NCBI RefSeq assembly: GCF_009674485.1 | Contig: NZ_WKJJ01000014.1 | Coordinates: 1 to 64,000, forward strand | Reading direction: 5' to 3' | Length of the DNA: 64,000 nucleotides | From: Pseudoduganella rivuli | GTDB taxonomy: Bacteria; Pseudomonadota; Gammaproteobacteria; Burkholderiales; Burkholderiaceae_D | Shown here: positions 55,023-64,000 of the stretch, piece after piece | Layout: each line of letters opens with the position of its first letter | How positions within the stretch are numbered: position 1 is the first letter of the stretch | Position numbers and translations under genes: made by a program | Notes under the pieces: model-generated | Databases searched by the model: none | The model's input: only the letters and a program-made list of their open reading frames with translations | Told to the model about the DNA's origin: nothing

Positions 55023-56654
55023 ATGGATGCAATAGAAACAGTCCTGGCCATGTTGCTGGCCGTGGTCGCCAGCGCGTACCTGGTGCGGCTGCTGCCGGTG
55101 GGCGTCCCGCTGCCGCTGGTGCAGATCGGCCTGGGTTTTTGGATTGCCGCCTTTTCCACCCACGGTATCGCGCTCGATCCGGAATTCTTTTTCCTGCTGT
55201 TCTTGCCGCCCCTGCTGTTCCTCGATGGCTGGCGCATCCCCAAGACCGGCCTGTTGCGCGACAAGACCGTGATCCTGGAGCTGGCGCTGGGCCTGGTCAT
55301 CTTCACTGTCATTGGCGCCGGCCTGCTGATCCACCTCTTGATCCCCGCCATGCCGATGCCGGTCGCGTTTGCGCTGGCCGCCATCGTGTCGCCCACCGAC
55401 CCGATCGCCGTGTCCGCCATTGCCGCGCGCACGCCCATCCCCAAGCGGCTGATGCACATCCTCGAAGGCGAATCGCTGCTGAACGACGCCAGCGGCCTGG
55501 TGTGCTTCCGCTTTGCCGTGCTGGCCGCCACCACGGGCGCATTTTCGCTGGCCTCCGCGACCTTGAGCTTCGTGTGGCTGGTGGTGGGCGGGATTTCCAT
55601 GGGCGTGACCGTCACGGCCGGCATCACGTGGATACAGCGCTGGCTGACCAGCCATTTCGGCGAACCGCCCGGCTCGCCCATCCTCGTCAACCTGCTGATG
55701 CCGTTCGGCGCGTACCTGGCGGCCGAACACGTGCACGCGTCGGGCATCCTGGCCGCCGTGGCGGCCGGCATCGCCATGAGCTACGTTGAACTGAGCGGCC
55801 ATGCCCACGCGGCCACCCGCATCCAGCGCTCCGCCGTCTGGGATACCGTGCAATTTTCGCTGAACGGCGTGATGTTCGTGCTGCTGGGCGAGCAACTGCC
55901 CCATATCCTGAAAGGCGCGCGCGCGTCGCTGGAAGACGTGGGACACGTGAATTCGTGGTGGCTGGTGCTGTATGCGTTCGCCATCAGTTTCGGCCTGATG
56001 GCGCTGCGCTTCATCTGGGTGTGGGCGACCCTGCGCCTGACCCTGTACAAGAAAAGCCGCATGGGCGAGGAAATGGAGCGGCCCCACTGGCGTTTGCTGC
56101 TGGCGATGTCGCTGGCCGGCGTGCGCGGCGCCATCACGCTGGCCGGCGTCATGACCTTGCCATTGTTGCTGCCTGACGGCCGGGAATTTCCCGCCCGCGA
56201 CTTGACCATTTTCCTGGCCAGCGCCGTGATTTTGATTTCATTGGTGGCCGCCAGCATCGGCCTGCCCCGCCTGCTGCACGGCATGGAATTTCCGGACGAG
56301 CCGCACGAACAGCAGGAAGAAGACCGGGCCCGCGAAGTGGCGGCCAATGCCGCCATTGCCGCCATCGAGCGGGCGCAGATCGACCTGATGTCCACCAGCA
56401 CCGAACCCGACCTGTATCCGCAGGCGGCCGGCCGCGTGATTGCGCTGTACAGGCACCGGCTGGTCGAGCACGCGGAACACGACGAGGGTCGCCGCTTCCG
56501 CAAGATGGACAACGCGGAAAAGGATTTGCGCATGGCGGCGCTGGCGGCCGAGCGCAAGGCCATCTACAACCTGGCCCGCCACGGCCACATCTCGGACGAG
56601 ATTTCCCGCAAGCTGGTGCGCGAAGTCGATCTGTCCGAAGCCCGCTTCCGCTGA
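55023..56654 (+). CDS. Na+/H+ antiporter (CPA1/NhaP type)
   Basis: 543 aa: about 12 helices then a C-terminal cytoplasmic tail (400-543) rich in charged helices ('QEEDRAREVAANAAIAAIERA'). CPA1 motifs: 'FLLFLPPLLFLDGW', 'SPTDPIAVSAI', 'EGESLLNDASGLV', 'GVRGAITLAGVMTLPLLL'. Exports Na+ or K+ for protons. Four bases before the sensor kinase gene, suggesting co-transcription. Confidence 0.9.
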   Translation: MDAIETVLAMLLAVVASAYLVRLLPVGVPLPLVQIGLGFWIAAFSTHGIALDPEFFFLLFLPPLLFLDGWRIPKTGLLRDKTVILELALGLVIFTVIGAGLLIHLLIPAMPMPVAFALAAIVSPTDPIAVSAIAARTPIPKRLMHILEGESLLNDASGLVCFRFAVLAATTGAFSLASATLSFVWLVVGGISMGVTVTAGITWIQRWLTSHFGEPPGSPILVNLLMPFGAYLAAEHVHASGILAAVAAGIAMSYVELSGHAHAATRIQRSAVWDTVQFSLNGVMFVLLGEQLPHILKGARASLEDVGHVNSWWLVLYAFAISFGLMALRFIWVWATLRLTLYKKSRMGEEMERPHWRLLLAMSLAGVRGAITLAGVMTLPLLLPDGREFPARDLTIFLASAVILISLVAASIGLPRLLHGMEFPDEPHEQQEEDRAREVAANAAIAAIERAQIDLMSTSTEPDLYPQAAGRVIALYRHRLVEHAEHDEGRRFRKMDNAEKDLRMAALAAERKAIYNLARHGHISDEISRKLVREVDLSEARFR

Positions 56655-56658
56655 CGCC

Positions 56659-57720
56659 ATGACCAGCCGCCGCGCGTTCCTTGCCGTGATCGCCGCCTGG
56701 CTGCTGTTCTGGGCGCTGATGATCGTCACGGCGGTGTTCGACATGCTGCGCGACGGCGAGTCCGGCTTGTGGAAACCCGTGCTGTGGGAAGGTTCGTCGG
56801 CCATCACGGCCACCACCTTGCTGTTGTTACAGCGCCGCGCCACCCGCCGCTACGACCACTTATTGGGCCAGCCGCTGCGCTGGTTCGGCCGCCAGTTGCT
56901 GTGGGCACCCGTGTACTGGGCGGCCTTCGTGCCGATGGCGTTTTCCATCCGCCACGGCGTCTATGCGCTGATGGGCGACACGTACACGCACAGCGGCTGG
57001 CCGGAAACCTTCCTGTACGAAGACATCAAGATCAGCGTGTTCTTCGGCATCTTTGTCGTCATCCAGTTCGGCTTGCTGTCGTACCGCGCGCTGATGGAAG
57101 AAAAAGTGCGCGCCGAACAGGCCGCCACCTTGCTGCGCCAGGCGCAATTGCAGCAACTGACGCAGCAAATGCAGCCGCATTTCCTGTTCAACGCCCTCAA
57201 CACGATTTCGTCGCTGATCCATACGGATGCCGACCGCGCCGACACCCTGCTGGTCCGGCTGTCCGACATGCTGCGCGCCTCGCTCGACCACGGCGACCGC
57301 CAGCAGGCGCCGCTGGCGGAAGAATTGAAGCTGTTACGGGGCTACGAGCAACTGATGAGCGAGCGCTTTGCCGACCGCGTGCAAGTGGCGTGGCACATCG
57401 ATGACGCCGTGCTGGCGTGCCTGGTGCCGCCGATGAGCATGCAGCCGTTGCTGGAAAACGTCTTCAAGCACACGGTGGAGCGCCGCCGCCAGCCGGTGCG
57501 CATCACGGTCGCGGCGCTGCGCGACGGCAATGAACTCGTGCTGCGCATTGAAGACGATTGCGGGCGGCTGGCTGATACGACGGCATCCTGCAGCGGCGTC
57601 GGACTGCGCAACCTGCGTGCGCGGCTGGCGGCCCTGCACGGCGAGGCGGCCAGCCTGAAGTTGCTGCAACTGGAGCCTGCCGGTGTGCGGGCGGAAATGC
57701 GGCTGCCATGCGCGTGCTGA
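56659..57720 (+). CDS. LytS/YpdA-like sensor histidine kinase
   Basis: 353 aa. Four membrane helices (about 1-145), coiled coil, His_kinase domain with 'QQMQPHFLFNALNTISSLI' (phospho-His in PHFLFN) and a HATPase ('MQPLLENVFKH', 'GVGLRNLRARL'). Sensor range unknown. Overlaps the regulator start by 13 bp. Confidence 0.9.
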   Translation: MTSRRAFLAVIAAWLLFWALMIVTAVFDMLRDGESGLWKPVLWEGSSAITATTLLLLQRRATRRYDHLLGQPLRWFGRQLLWAPVYWAAFVPMAFSIRHGVYALMGDTYTHSGWPETFLYEDIKISVFFGIFVVIQFGLLSYRALMEEKVRAEQAATLLRQAQLQQLTQQMQPHFLFNALNTISSLIHTDADRADTLLVRLSDMLRASLDHGDRQQAPLAEELKLLRGYEQLMSERFADRVQVAWHIDDAVLACLVPPMSMQPLLENVFKHTVERRRQPVRITVAALRDGNELVLRIEDDCGRLADTTASCSGVGLRNLRARLAALHGEAASLKLLQLEPAGVRAEMRLPCAC

Positions 57721-58439
57721 TCGTCGACGACGAACGCCCGGCCCGGGACAAGCTGCGCCGCCTGCTGGCGCGCGAAGCGGACATCGCCGCCATCGACGAA
57801 GCGCGCGACGGCGTGGAAGCGCTGCAACTGGCGGCCACCTTCGCGCCCGACGTGCTGTTCCTCGATATCCAGATGCCGGAAGTGAACGGGTTCGACGTGG
57901 CGGCGTCACTGCCCGCCCCCGCGCCGCTGGTGGTGTTTGTCACCGCGTATGACGAATACGCGGTGCGCGCCTTTGACGCCTGCGCCGTCGATTACCTGTT
58001 GAAACCCTACGATACCGAACGCTTGCAGCGCGCCGTGCAGCGTGTGCGCGAACGGCTGGCCGCGCGCCGCGCCAGCGATGCGGCCGCACCGCCACTGGCG
58101 GGCCAGCCGGTACGGCAATTGCTGGTGACGGAACGGGGCGTCACGCGCATCGTCAAGGCCGACGACATCGACTGGCTGGAGACCGCCGACAACTACGTGG
58201 CGCTGCATACCTCCGCCGGCAGCCCGTTGCTGCGGCAAACCCTGTCCGCATTGCTGGACAGCCTGGGCCCCGCTTTTATCCGCTGCCACCGCCGCGCCGC
58301 CGTGCGCGTGGCGGCGGTAGTCAAGGTAGCCGTCGACGACAAGGGGGATGGGGAATTGCTGCTGGCAAGCGGTGGCAAGGCGCCGTTGAGCCGGCAGCAC
58401 CGTACTGCCGTCATGGCGGCGCTGGCCGCGAGGGCCTGA
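57708..58439 (+). CDS. LytTR response regulator
   Basis: 243 aa. Receiver with 'VLFLDIQMPEVNGFD' (Asp54 region) and LytTR DNA-binding domain (140-240; 'IDWLETADNYVALHT', 'FIRCHRRAAVRVAAV'). Cognate to the overlapping kinase. Target genes unknown; the antiporter upstream is a candidate. Confidence 0.9.
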   Translation: MRVLIVDDERPARDKLRRLLAREADIAAIDEARDGVEALQLAATFAPDVLFLDIQMPEVNGFDVAASLPAPAPLVVFVTAYDEYAVRAFDACAVDYLLKPYDTERLQRAVQRVRERLAARRASDAAAPPLAGQPVRQLLVTERGVTRIVKADDIDWLETADNYVALHTSAGSPLLRQTLSALLDSLGPAFIRCHRRAAVRVAAVVKVAVDDKGDGELLLASGGKAPLSRQHRTAVMAALAARA

Positions 58440-58555
58440 TCGCATCGCCCTGCGTTCCGGTTCGCCCCGCCGCGCCCCCGCTTCGCCCCATTTGCCTCGC
58501 GATGGCTTCCCCGGCCCGGTATGCTGGTTTTATTGCAACCCGACCGGAACCCGCC

Positions 58556-59749
58556 ATGAACCCATCGCAGCAACGCCTGTATTTCCTCGACTGGATACGC
58601 ATCGCCGCCTTTTTCCTGCTGGTGCTGTACCACACCGGCATGTATTACGTGACGTGGGACTGGCACGTGAAAAGTCCCCATGCCAGCGATACCATCGAAG
58701 CGCTGATGATGCTGTCGTCGCCCTGGCGTATGAGTTTGCTGTTCCTGGTTTCCGGCGTGGCGGCCGCCTTCCTGCTCAACAAGGCCGGCGCCGGCGCGTT
58801 CGTACGCCAGCGCAGCTTCCGCCTGCTGGTGCCGCTGCTGTTCGGCATGTTCGTCATCGTGCCGCCGCAGCCGTATTTCGAAGTGGTGGAAAAAGTCGCC
58901 TATCAGGGCAGCTACCTGGACTTCATGAAACTGTACGTGCAGGCTTACCACGGTTTTTGCAGGGGCACGGATTGCCTGGATCTGCCGACCTGGAACCACC
59001 TGTGGTTCCTGCCCTACCTGTGGGTGTATTGCCTGCTGCTGGCCGCGCTGGTGGCGGTGCTGGGCCGCGCGCGCTGGCAACAACTGGGCACGGTGGTAGC
59101 CAATGCGCTGTCGGGCTGGAAACTGGTGCTGTTGCCGGTCGCCGTGCTGGCCATCGGCCGCCTGGCGCTGCTGACCCGCTACCCGCATACGCATAACCTG
59201 GTGGTGGACTGGCATAACCATGCAACTTACGTTCCCATCTTCCTGCTGGGCGCCCTGGTGGCCTTCAATGCGGCCTTCTGGCAGCGGGTGGACGACATCC
59301 GCTTTGCCGCGCTGGGCACCGCGCTGGCCGGCTGGGCGATCCTGGTGTCGTATTACGCCATCACCGACCACATGCAGCCGGAGCAGATTGGCCTGTGGCG
59401 CGATGCGCAGCGCGTGCTGTATGCACTGGTGCAGTGGAGCGCGATCCTGGCCGTGTGCGGTTTCGGCCACCGCCACCTGCAATTCGACAGCGCCAAGCGG
59501 CGCTACCTGACGCAAGCCGTGTTCCCCGTGTATATCCTGCACCAGACCTTGATTGTGGTGTTTTCGCAGATGCTGAAACCGGCCAACCATGCGCCGGCGC
59601 TGGAAGGATTCATGCTGGTGGTGCTGACGCTGTCGGCCAGCTTCGGGATCTTTGAAGTGGTGCGGCGCGTGGGGGTGTTACGGCCGTTGTTTGGCTTGGA
59701 ATATGCCAAGCGATTACGTGCCACACCCGTCTCCGCCGCCGCCGCGTGA
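58556..59749 (+). CDS. membrane acyltransferase (acyltransferase 3 family)
   Basis: 397 aa, about ten helices. 'LDWIRIAAFFLLVLYHTG' has the conserved Arg and catalytic-type His. Modifies a surface sugar or glucan; OpgC-like members succinylate osmoregulated glucans. ATG 58556 preferred to 58502. Confidence 0.8.
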   Translation: MNPSQQRLYFLDWIRIAAFFLLVLYHTGMYYVTWDWHVKSPHASDTIEALMMLSSPWRMSLLFLVSGVAAAFLLNKAGAGAFVRQRSFRLLVPLLFGMFVIVPPQPYFEVVEKVAYQGSYLDFMKLYVQAYHGFCRGTDCLDLPTWNHLWFLPYLWVYCLLLAALVAVLGRARWQQLGTVVANALSGWKLVLLPVAVLAIGRLALLTRYPHTHNLVVDWHNHATYVPIFLLGALVAFNAAFWQRVDDIRFAALGTALAGWAILVSYYAITDHMQPEQIGLWRDAQRVLYALVQWSAILAVCGFGHRHLQFDSAKRRYLTQAVFPVYILHQTLIVVFSQMLKPANHAPALEGFMLVVLTLSASFGIFEVVRRVGVLRPLFGLEYAKRLRATPVSAAAA

Positions 59750-59779
59750 CGCTTTTGAAGGCTGGGGTTCTGCCGGCAT

Positions 59780-59800
59780 GGCGGCTTTGTAAAAGCCGCC
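59780..59800. repeat. REP-like hairpin
   Basis: Perfect 9-bp stem GGCGGCTTT/AAAGCCGCC with GTA loop, between convergent genes, next to GTAGGG in the flank. No T-run. Resembles short palindromes scattered in proteobacterial intergenic regions, and may act as a weak terminator. Confidence 0.4.
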
Positions 59801-59807
59801 CTACGGA

Positions 59808-60737
59808 TCAATTCAACAATTTTCGCGAGCGCTTGGACCGGTACATTTCCGCATCGGCCAGCGCGAACGCTTCATGCAAATCGTAGCCGGGCTTGCGCAT
59901 CGCCATCCCGGTCGACGCCTTCACGTCGTGCAGGGCAAACTTGGCCTGCAGGCGCTGCAACAGCACTTGCGCATCGTAGTAATCGCACTCCACCAGCAGC
60001 ATGGCGAATTCGTCGCCGCCCAGCCGCGCGATCACGTCCGAGCCGCGCGTCACCGACGTCAGTACCTGCGCGGCGCGCACCAGCAGCGCGTCGCCCGCGC
60101 CATGACCCTGCGTATCGTTGGTGAGTTTCAGTTCATCGAGGTCGATCGACACCACGCAGGCCGGATGGCCGTAGCGTGCACAGCGCTCCTCTTCGCGCGA
60201 CAGCAGCATGCTCCAGCCGCGCCGGTTGTACAGGCCCGTCAACTCGTCGCGGGTGGCTTCCAGTTCGGCGCGTTCCGCGCGGCGGCGCGCATCGGCTGCG
60301 GCCAGTTCGGCATTCAGCAGGCTGCCCAGCAGTTCCACCATCAATTCCAGCATCGGCTGTTCATTGACGATATCGGCAGGTTGCGGGCGGGGATCGAGGG
60401 CGCACAGGGTGCCGAACAGCGAACCGTCGGCGCGCAGCAGCGGCAAGCCGACGTAAGCGCCGATCTCGACCTGCTGCCCGATGGGCGCCGCGGCGTAGGC
60501 TTCCACCAGGCGGCTATCCGGCGCCAGGTTCGGCCCCTCTCCCTTCACCATGCGCGAACAGAACGAATCGCTCCAGCGGAACACCTGGCCCGGCTTGACG
60601 CCGTAGCCATGGTCATCGGCCGACAGGACGATCCAGTCGTCCCCTTCGGTCCGCGTCACCATCCACAGCTGGAATCCAAGGCGCGCGTGCAGGAATTCCA
60701 TGCAGGCTTTCGACGCGCTGGCGAAATCATTAATCAT
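59808..60737 (-). CDS. GAF-GGDEF diguanylate cyclase
   Basis: 309 aa. GAF domain (about 10-135; 'VEIGAYVGLPLLRADGSLFGTLCALD') and GGDEF (150-305) with 'RLGGDEFAMLL'. The I-site 'RGSD' stands five residues before GGDEF, so product inhibition is expected. 'NGLY..RRGW'-type start reads 'ELTGLYNRRGW'. GGAGGAGGG precedes the ATG. Cytoplasmic, light- or ligand-sensing possible. Confidence 0.9.
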   Translation of the reverse strand: MINDFASASKACMEFLHARLGFQLWMVTRTEGDDWIVLSADDHGYGVKPGQVFRWSDSFCSRMVKGEGPNLAPDSRLVEAYAAAPIGQQVEIGAYVGLPLLRADGSLFGTLCALDPRPQPADIVNEQPMLELMVELLGSLLNAELAAADARRRAERAELEATRDELTGLYNRRGWSMLLSREEERCARYGHPACVVSIDLDELKLTNDTQGHGAGDALLVRAAQVLTSVTRGSDVIARLGGDEFAMLLVECDYYDAQVLLQRLQAKFALHDVKASTGMAMRKPGYDLHEAFALADAEMYRSKRSRKLLN

Positions 60738-60783
60738 GACGGTCCCTCCTCCGGCAATCTTATGATTTCGTCATTATGCACCG

Positions 60784-63261
60784 CTATTTCACAAATGTGA
60801 GCATATGTTTGGTGTCACCCGGCAACAATGGCGTGGCCTTGCCGCTGACCCAGTCGCCGTGGCCGGCCAGGAAGTAAGGCGACAGCGGATGGCCGCTCTG
60901 CCCGCCCGGCATATTGAAGATGCCCCGCTCTTCATGGCCCGGGCTCACCACCATGCGCTCGGACTGGCCGAATTTCGGCCCGGCGACGCGCGGCATGTTG
61001 GAATCGCCGGGCATCGGGTCGGCCGGCGCCGACAGCCAACCGCGCAGCGCGGGCACGGCATTGGCAATCGGATGCATGATGATTTGGCGGTTGCGCGCGC
61101 CCCACGTGGCATCGGCCAGCTTTTTGCCGTCTTTCGTCAACTCCGCCACGGCACGGTCCAATGCGGCCAGCTGCAACTCTTTCCAGCTGGCGTATTGCGC
61201 CGGCAGCCAGCCGGCCGGCTGTTCATCGAGCACGCGCGCGATGACGGCAGGCCAGCGGGTCGACGCCGCCATCATGTCGGATTTTTCGTTCAGCCTGGCC
61301 AGTTCCGTATTCGCACCGCCATACAGGGTTTCGTACAGCGACCACATATACGTGCGGGCAATGCGGTAGCCGACCGAATCCACGCTGGCCCGTCCGGACC
61401 AGCTTTTTTCCAGCAGCGCGCGGGCTTCCTGGCGTTTCGGGTTGCCGGCAATGGCTTGCTCGTCGAGCAGCGCCAGCGCGCGCTCGCGCCACGTGCCCAT
61501 GAAAATCGCGCGGTCGTCCAGCGCCACGCTGTAGACACCCTTCTCGTCCGTCTTCGCTCCCAGCGCCGCCACACTGTCGCGCACGTGGCGCGTACGGGCG
61601 CCCAGGTCGAAGCCGCCGTCGCCAATCAGGTCGGCGCCCGCACCCAGCAGCTGGCGGCTGTTGGCGGTACTGAGCTGGCCGCCGGCCGGGTTGCGCACCT
61701 GCGGATAGGCCCCAGGCGCCAGCAAGCCGTTCCAGCCGGATGCCGCGCTGTCCGCCGTCAACGGGAAGGTGGCGGCAATGCCGGGCTGCGCGCGTTTCGG
61801 CAGCGCGCCGGCAATGGTCCAGCCGATGTTGCCCTTGCTGTCGCCGGCCACGAAGTTTTGCGCGGGAATCCCCATGCTGGTGGCGATGGCCAGCGCCTCG
61901 TCCAGCGTATTGGCGCTTTCCAGCCGCATGCCGTTGAAATTCACGGCGCCCGGCACGTGCGCCACCCAGTGCAGCGCGTAGCGGCGCTGGTTGTCGCCGG
62001 CGCCGATGTCGCGCACCGGGCCCAGCGACGTTTCTGTGACCTTGAACGGTTCGGCCGCCGCACCCTTGACGAGAATGGGTTCATCGTAGACCACCGGTTT
62101 TTCCCAGCCGGCCGGCGTCCTCACTTGCCCCGGGCGGGACGCATCGGTTGCCAAAGCCACCAGGTCGAGGTAGTCGCCGTAGCTGTTGGTAAAGCCCCAT
62201 GCCACGTGGCCATTGCTGCCCACGATGACCATCGGCGTGCCCGGCAACGTGACGCCGACGATGCGGCGCGACTCGCCCTGGTGCGGCACCATCAGCACCG
62301 CGCGGTACCAGATGTGCGGCAACTGGAATCCCAGGTGCATGTCGTCGGACACGATGGCGCCGCCATCGTTGCTGCGGCTGCCCGCCACGGCCCAGTTATT
62401 GCTGCCGACCATGCCGGTAACGTCGGCGCCACCGGCCTGGGCCATGCCATACAGTTCTCCTGTCCCCGCCTGCGCCAGGCTGGCGGCAGGTCGGTTCAGT
62501 CCCAGCCGTTTCGATTCCACCGCACCGGCCTTGCCCCACCAGGCCGGCGCCTGGGCGGGGAATGGCGCGTTCGCGGCCGGGATATCGGCCGCATCGAGCG
62601 GCGCATCCCATTTGGTCGCTTCCGGCAACAGCACGGCCAGTTGTTCCGGCGTCGTGTTGTCCTTGACCCAGCCGCGCGCCAGTTCGCGTGCTTCCTGCGC
62701 ACCCTGCAAGTCGAAGAACATGGCCCAGCCCACCAGCAGTGAATCGGCGGCGCTCCACGGGCGGGGTGACATGCCGACGAGGCCGTATTCGAAGGGACGG
62801 GCGCCCAGGTTGTTCAAGCCGTCATTGACGCCGGCCACGTAGCGGTCCAGCAGCGCGCGTTCGGCGGCCGGCATGGTGTCGACCATGCGCTGGGCGCGGG
62901 CGCGGAAGCGGTGCAAGCGATGCTCCTTGTCCAGCGGCAGCGCTTTGGGACCAAACAATTCGGACAATTCGCCGGCCGCGGAACGGCGCAGCAAATCCAT
63001 CTGGAAATAGCGGTCCTGCGCATGGACGAAACCCGTGGCGTAAGCGACATCGAGGCGGCTGGCGCCCGTGATGGTGGGCACGCCCTGGCCGTCGCGCGCG
63101 ATCGTCACGTCGGCCGACAAGCCCGGCACGGTGCGGCGCCCGTCCAGCTGCGCCAGGCTGCCGCGCAGGAAGAACCAGACTGCCAGCGCCACGAGCGCCA
63201 CCAGCACTGCCAATCCCACGACGACGCGTTTCATCCACGTTCCCAGTCCCGCCTTGCGCAT
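60784..63261 (-). CDS. penicillin acylase family Ntn-hydrolase
   Basis: 825 aa. N-terminal membrane anchor ('VVVGLAVLVALVALAVWFFL'). Alpha chain with 'GVPTITGASRLDVAYATGFVHAQDRYFQMDL', autocatalytic site and beta-chain Ser in 'VGSNNWAVAGSRS', then 'DDMHLGFQLPHIWYRA' and 'GTPMVIVGSNGHVAWGFTNS'. May cleave beta-lactams or N-acyl-homoserine lactones (quorum quenching); substrate not shown. GAGGGA selects ATG 63261; 63273 and 63234 are alternatives. Confidence 0.9.
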   Translation of the reverse strand: MRKAGLGTWMKRVVVGLAVLVALVALAVWFFLRGSLAQLDGRRTVPGLSADVTIARDGQGVPTITGASRLDVAYATGFVHAQDRYFQMDLLRRSAAGELSELFGPKALPLDKEHRLHRFRARAQRMVDTMPAAERALLDRYVAGVNDGLNNLGARPFEYGLVGMSPRPWSAADSLLVGWAMFFDLQGAQEARELARGWVKDNTTPEQLAVLLPEATKWDAPLDAADIPAANAPFPAQAPAWWGKAGAVESKRLGLNRPAASLAQAGTGELYGMAQAGGADVTGMVGSNNWAVAGSRSNDGGAIVSDDMHLGFQLPHIWYRAVLMVPHQGESRRIVGVTLPGTPMVIVGSNGHVAWGFTNSYGDYLDLVALATDASRPGQVRTPAGWEKPVVYDEPILVKGAAAEPFKVTETSLGPVRDIGAGDNQRRYALHWVAHVPGAVNFNGMRLESANTLDEALAIATSMGIPAQNFVAGDSKGNIGWTIAGALPKRAQPGIAATFPLTADSAASGWNGLLAPGAYPQVRNPAGGQLSTANSRQLLGAGADLIGDGGFDLGARTRHVRDSVAALGAKTDEKGVYSVALDDRAIFMGTWRERALALLDEQAIAGNPKRQEARALLEKSWSGRASVDSVGYRIARTYMWSLYETLYGGANTELARLNEKSDMMAASTRWPAVIARVLDEQPAGWLPAQYASWKELQLAALDRAVAELTKDGKKLADATWGARNRQIIMHPIANAVPALRGWLSAPADPMPGDSNMPRVAGPKFGQSERMVVSPGHEERGIFNMPGGQSGHPLSPYFLAGHGDWVSGKATPLLPGDTKHMLTFVK

Positions 63262-63423
63262 ACCGTCCCTCATTATTGTTATGACAGCGGGAATATTGCC
63301 AGAAGTCCAACGCCAGTGGGGCCGGAAATTTGTAACCAGCACCCCACAGGCGACAGCGGTACGGGTTTCAATTGGCGGCGCTTTCCTGCTACAGTGGCCA
63401 CATCGCCATTGGTGAGTCCCGCC

Positions 63424-63945
63424 ATGATCGCTGCCCCTACTCCGGACAATGAAGCCGAACGCCTCGCGGCCCTGTATGCGCTGCTGATCCTCGATACGCC
63501 GCGCGAAGAGCGCTTCGACCGTATCGTTGAATTCGCGGCGGCGGAATTCGATGTGCCGATCGCGCTGATTTCGCTGCTGGACAGCGAACGCCAGTGGTTC
63601 AAATCCAATGTCGGCCTGACCGCGTGCGAAACCGGCCGCGACGTGTCGTTCTGCGGCCACGCCATCATGCGCGGCGACATCATGGAAGTGCCCGACGCGG
63701 CGGCCGACGTGCGCTTCGCCGATAATCCGCTCGTAACGGGTAGTCCCCACATCCGCTTTTACGCGGGCGCCCCGCTGATCACGCCACAAGGCTATGCGCT
63801 GGGCACGCTGTGCATCATCGACACGAAGCCGCGCCAGCTGGACGATATCGAAATGGCGATCCTGTCGACCTTGCGCGGCCTGGTCATGCAGGAATTGCAG
63901 TCACCGAAAGGAGACGCCGATGTCCGGGCACAAGCCGCAGGATAG
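63424..63945 (+). CDS. stand-alone GAF domain protein
   Basis: 173 aa, essentially one GAF domain: 'LDTPREERFDRIVEFAAAEFDVPIALI', 'DSERQWFKSNVGL', 'FYAGAPLITPQGYALGTLCIID'. Such domains usually precede kinase or GGDEF modules; here the next gene overlaps and supplies a receiver-like start, so the two may act as one signalling unit. Confidence 0.85.
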   Translation: MIAAPTPDNEAERLAALYALLILDTPREERFDRIVEFAAAEFDVPIALISLLDSERQWFKSNVGLTACETGRDVSFCGHAIMRGDIMEVPDAAADVRFADNPLVTGSPHIRFYAGAPLITPQGYALGTLCIIDTKPRQLDDIEMAILSTLRGLVMQELQSPKGDADVRAQAAG

Positions 63946-64000
63946 CCACGTATTGCTGGTCGAACCGCAAGCCATGCTGCGCCGGACCGTGGCGCTGACG
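63920..64000 (+). CDS. receiver-like protein, cut by window end
   Basis: 27 codons are visible: 'SHVLLVEPQAMLRRTVALT' looks like the first strand and helix of a response-regulator receiver. AAAGGAGA lies before ATG 63920, which overlaps the GAF gene by 26 bp. Full domain content lies outside the window. Confidence 0.6.
   Translation, partial: MSGHKPQDSHVLLVEPQAMLRRTVALT

Overview
The window is high-GC chromosomal DNA of a betaproteobacterium, most likely Oxalobacteraceae (Massilia, Duganella or Janthinobacterium type). The basis is coding style and gene content: many two-component and c-di-GMP proteins, CheV, an EpsC-like serine acetyltransferase, a split chromate transporter and a poxvirus-type topoisomerase IB. 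I see no transposase, integrase, phage module, rRNA or CRISPR array. There is one tRNA, Gly(GCC). Genes are densely packed on both strands, often with overlapping stops and starts.

Layout. 1-7.6 kb: a candidate minus-strand small RNA, a YceI-like lipoprotein, a LysE exporter, a large hybrid sensor kinase, topoisomerase IB, an NAD-dependent epimerase and two small membrane proteins. 7.6-11.5 kb: a 1036-aa fusion of an acetoacetate-decarboxylase-like domain with an FAD amine-oxidase-like enzyme, and an HD hydrolase. 11.5-12.95 kb: a receiver-domain gene flanked by two direct copies of a ~190-bp intergenic element whose hairpins show compensatory changes. 13.2-26.2 kb: chromate transporter pair, YceI protein, serine acetyltransferase, MFS exporters, regulators, and an isolated malonate decarboxylase piece (fused MdcD-MdcE plus MdcG). 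26.2-30.7 kb: a translationally coupled TonB receptor / YfiR / CHASE8-GGDEF-EAL operon, a c-di-GMP signalling unit.

30.9-42.6 kb: thioredoxin 2, a secreted S10 peptidase, a SRAP protein, a secreted hydrolase, then a DUF4331 protein / small lipoprotein / TPR protein / HupE-like membrane protein module facing an ECF sigma factor with its anti-sigma factor, then a very short flagellar-rod-like protein. 42.6-54 kb: a phosphoribosyltransferase, an IclR regulator with a complete branched-chain-type ABC importer, a class I glutamine amidotransferase, a YbdK-type carboxylate-amine ligase, a cation/proton antiporter, S-formylglutathione hydrolase, a DJ-1/PfpI protein and CheV. 54.8-64 kb: tRNA-Gly, a CPA1 antiporter followed by a LytS/LytTR pair, an acyltransferase, a GAF-GGDEF cyclase, a penicillin-acylase-family enzyme, and a GAF protein with the start of a receiver-like gene cut by the window edge.

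The strongest candidate for something undescribed is the pair of structured elements at 11551-11742 and 12713-12902. Next are the decarboxylase-like/oxidoreductase fusion, the DUF4331-HupE module, and several dyad-rich promoters (yceI, the MFS/regulator operon, the S10 peptidase leader). All family assignments come from reading motifs by eye; no database search was run.
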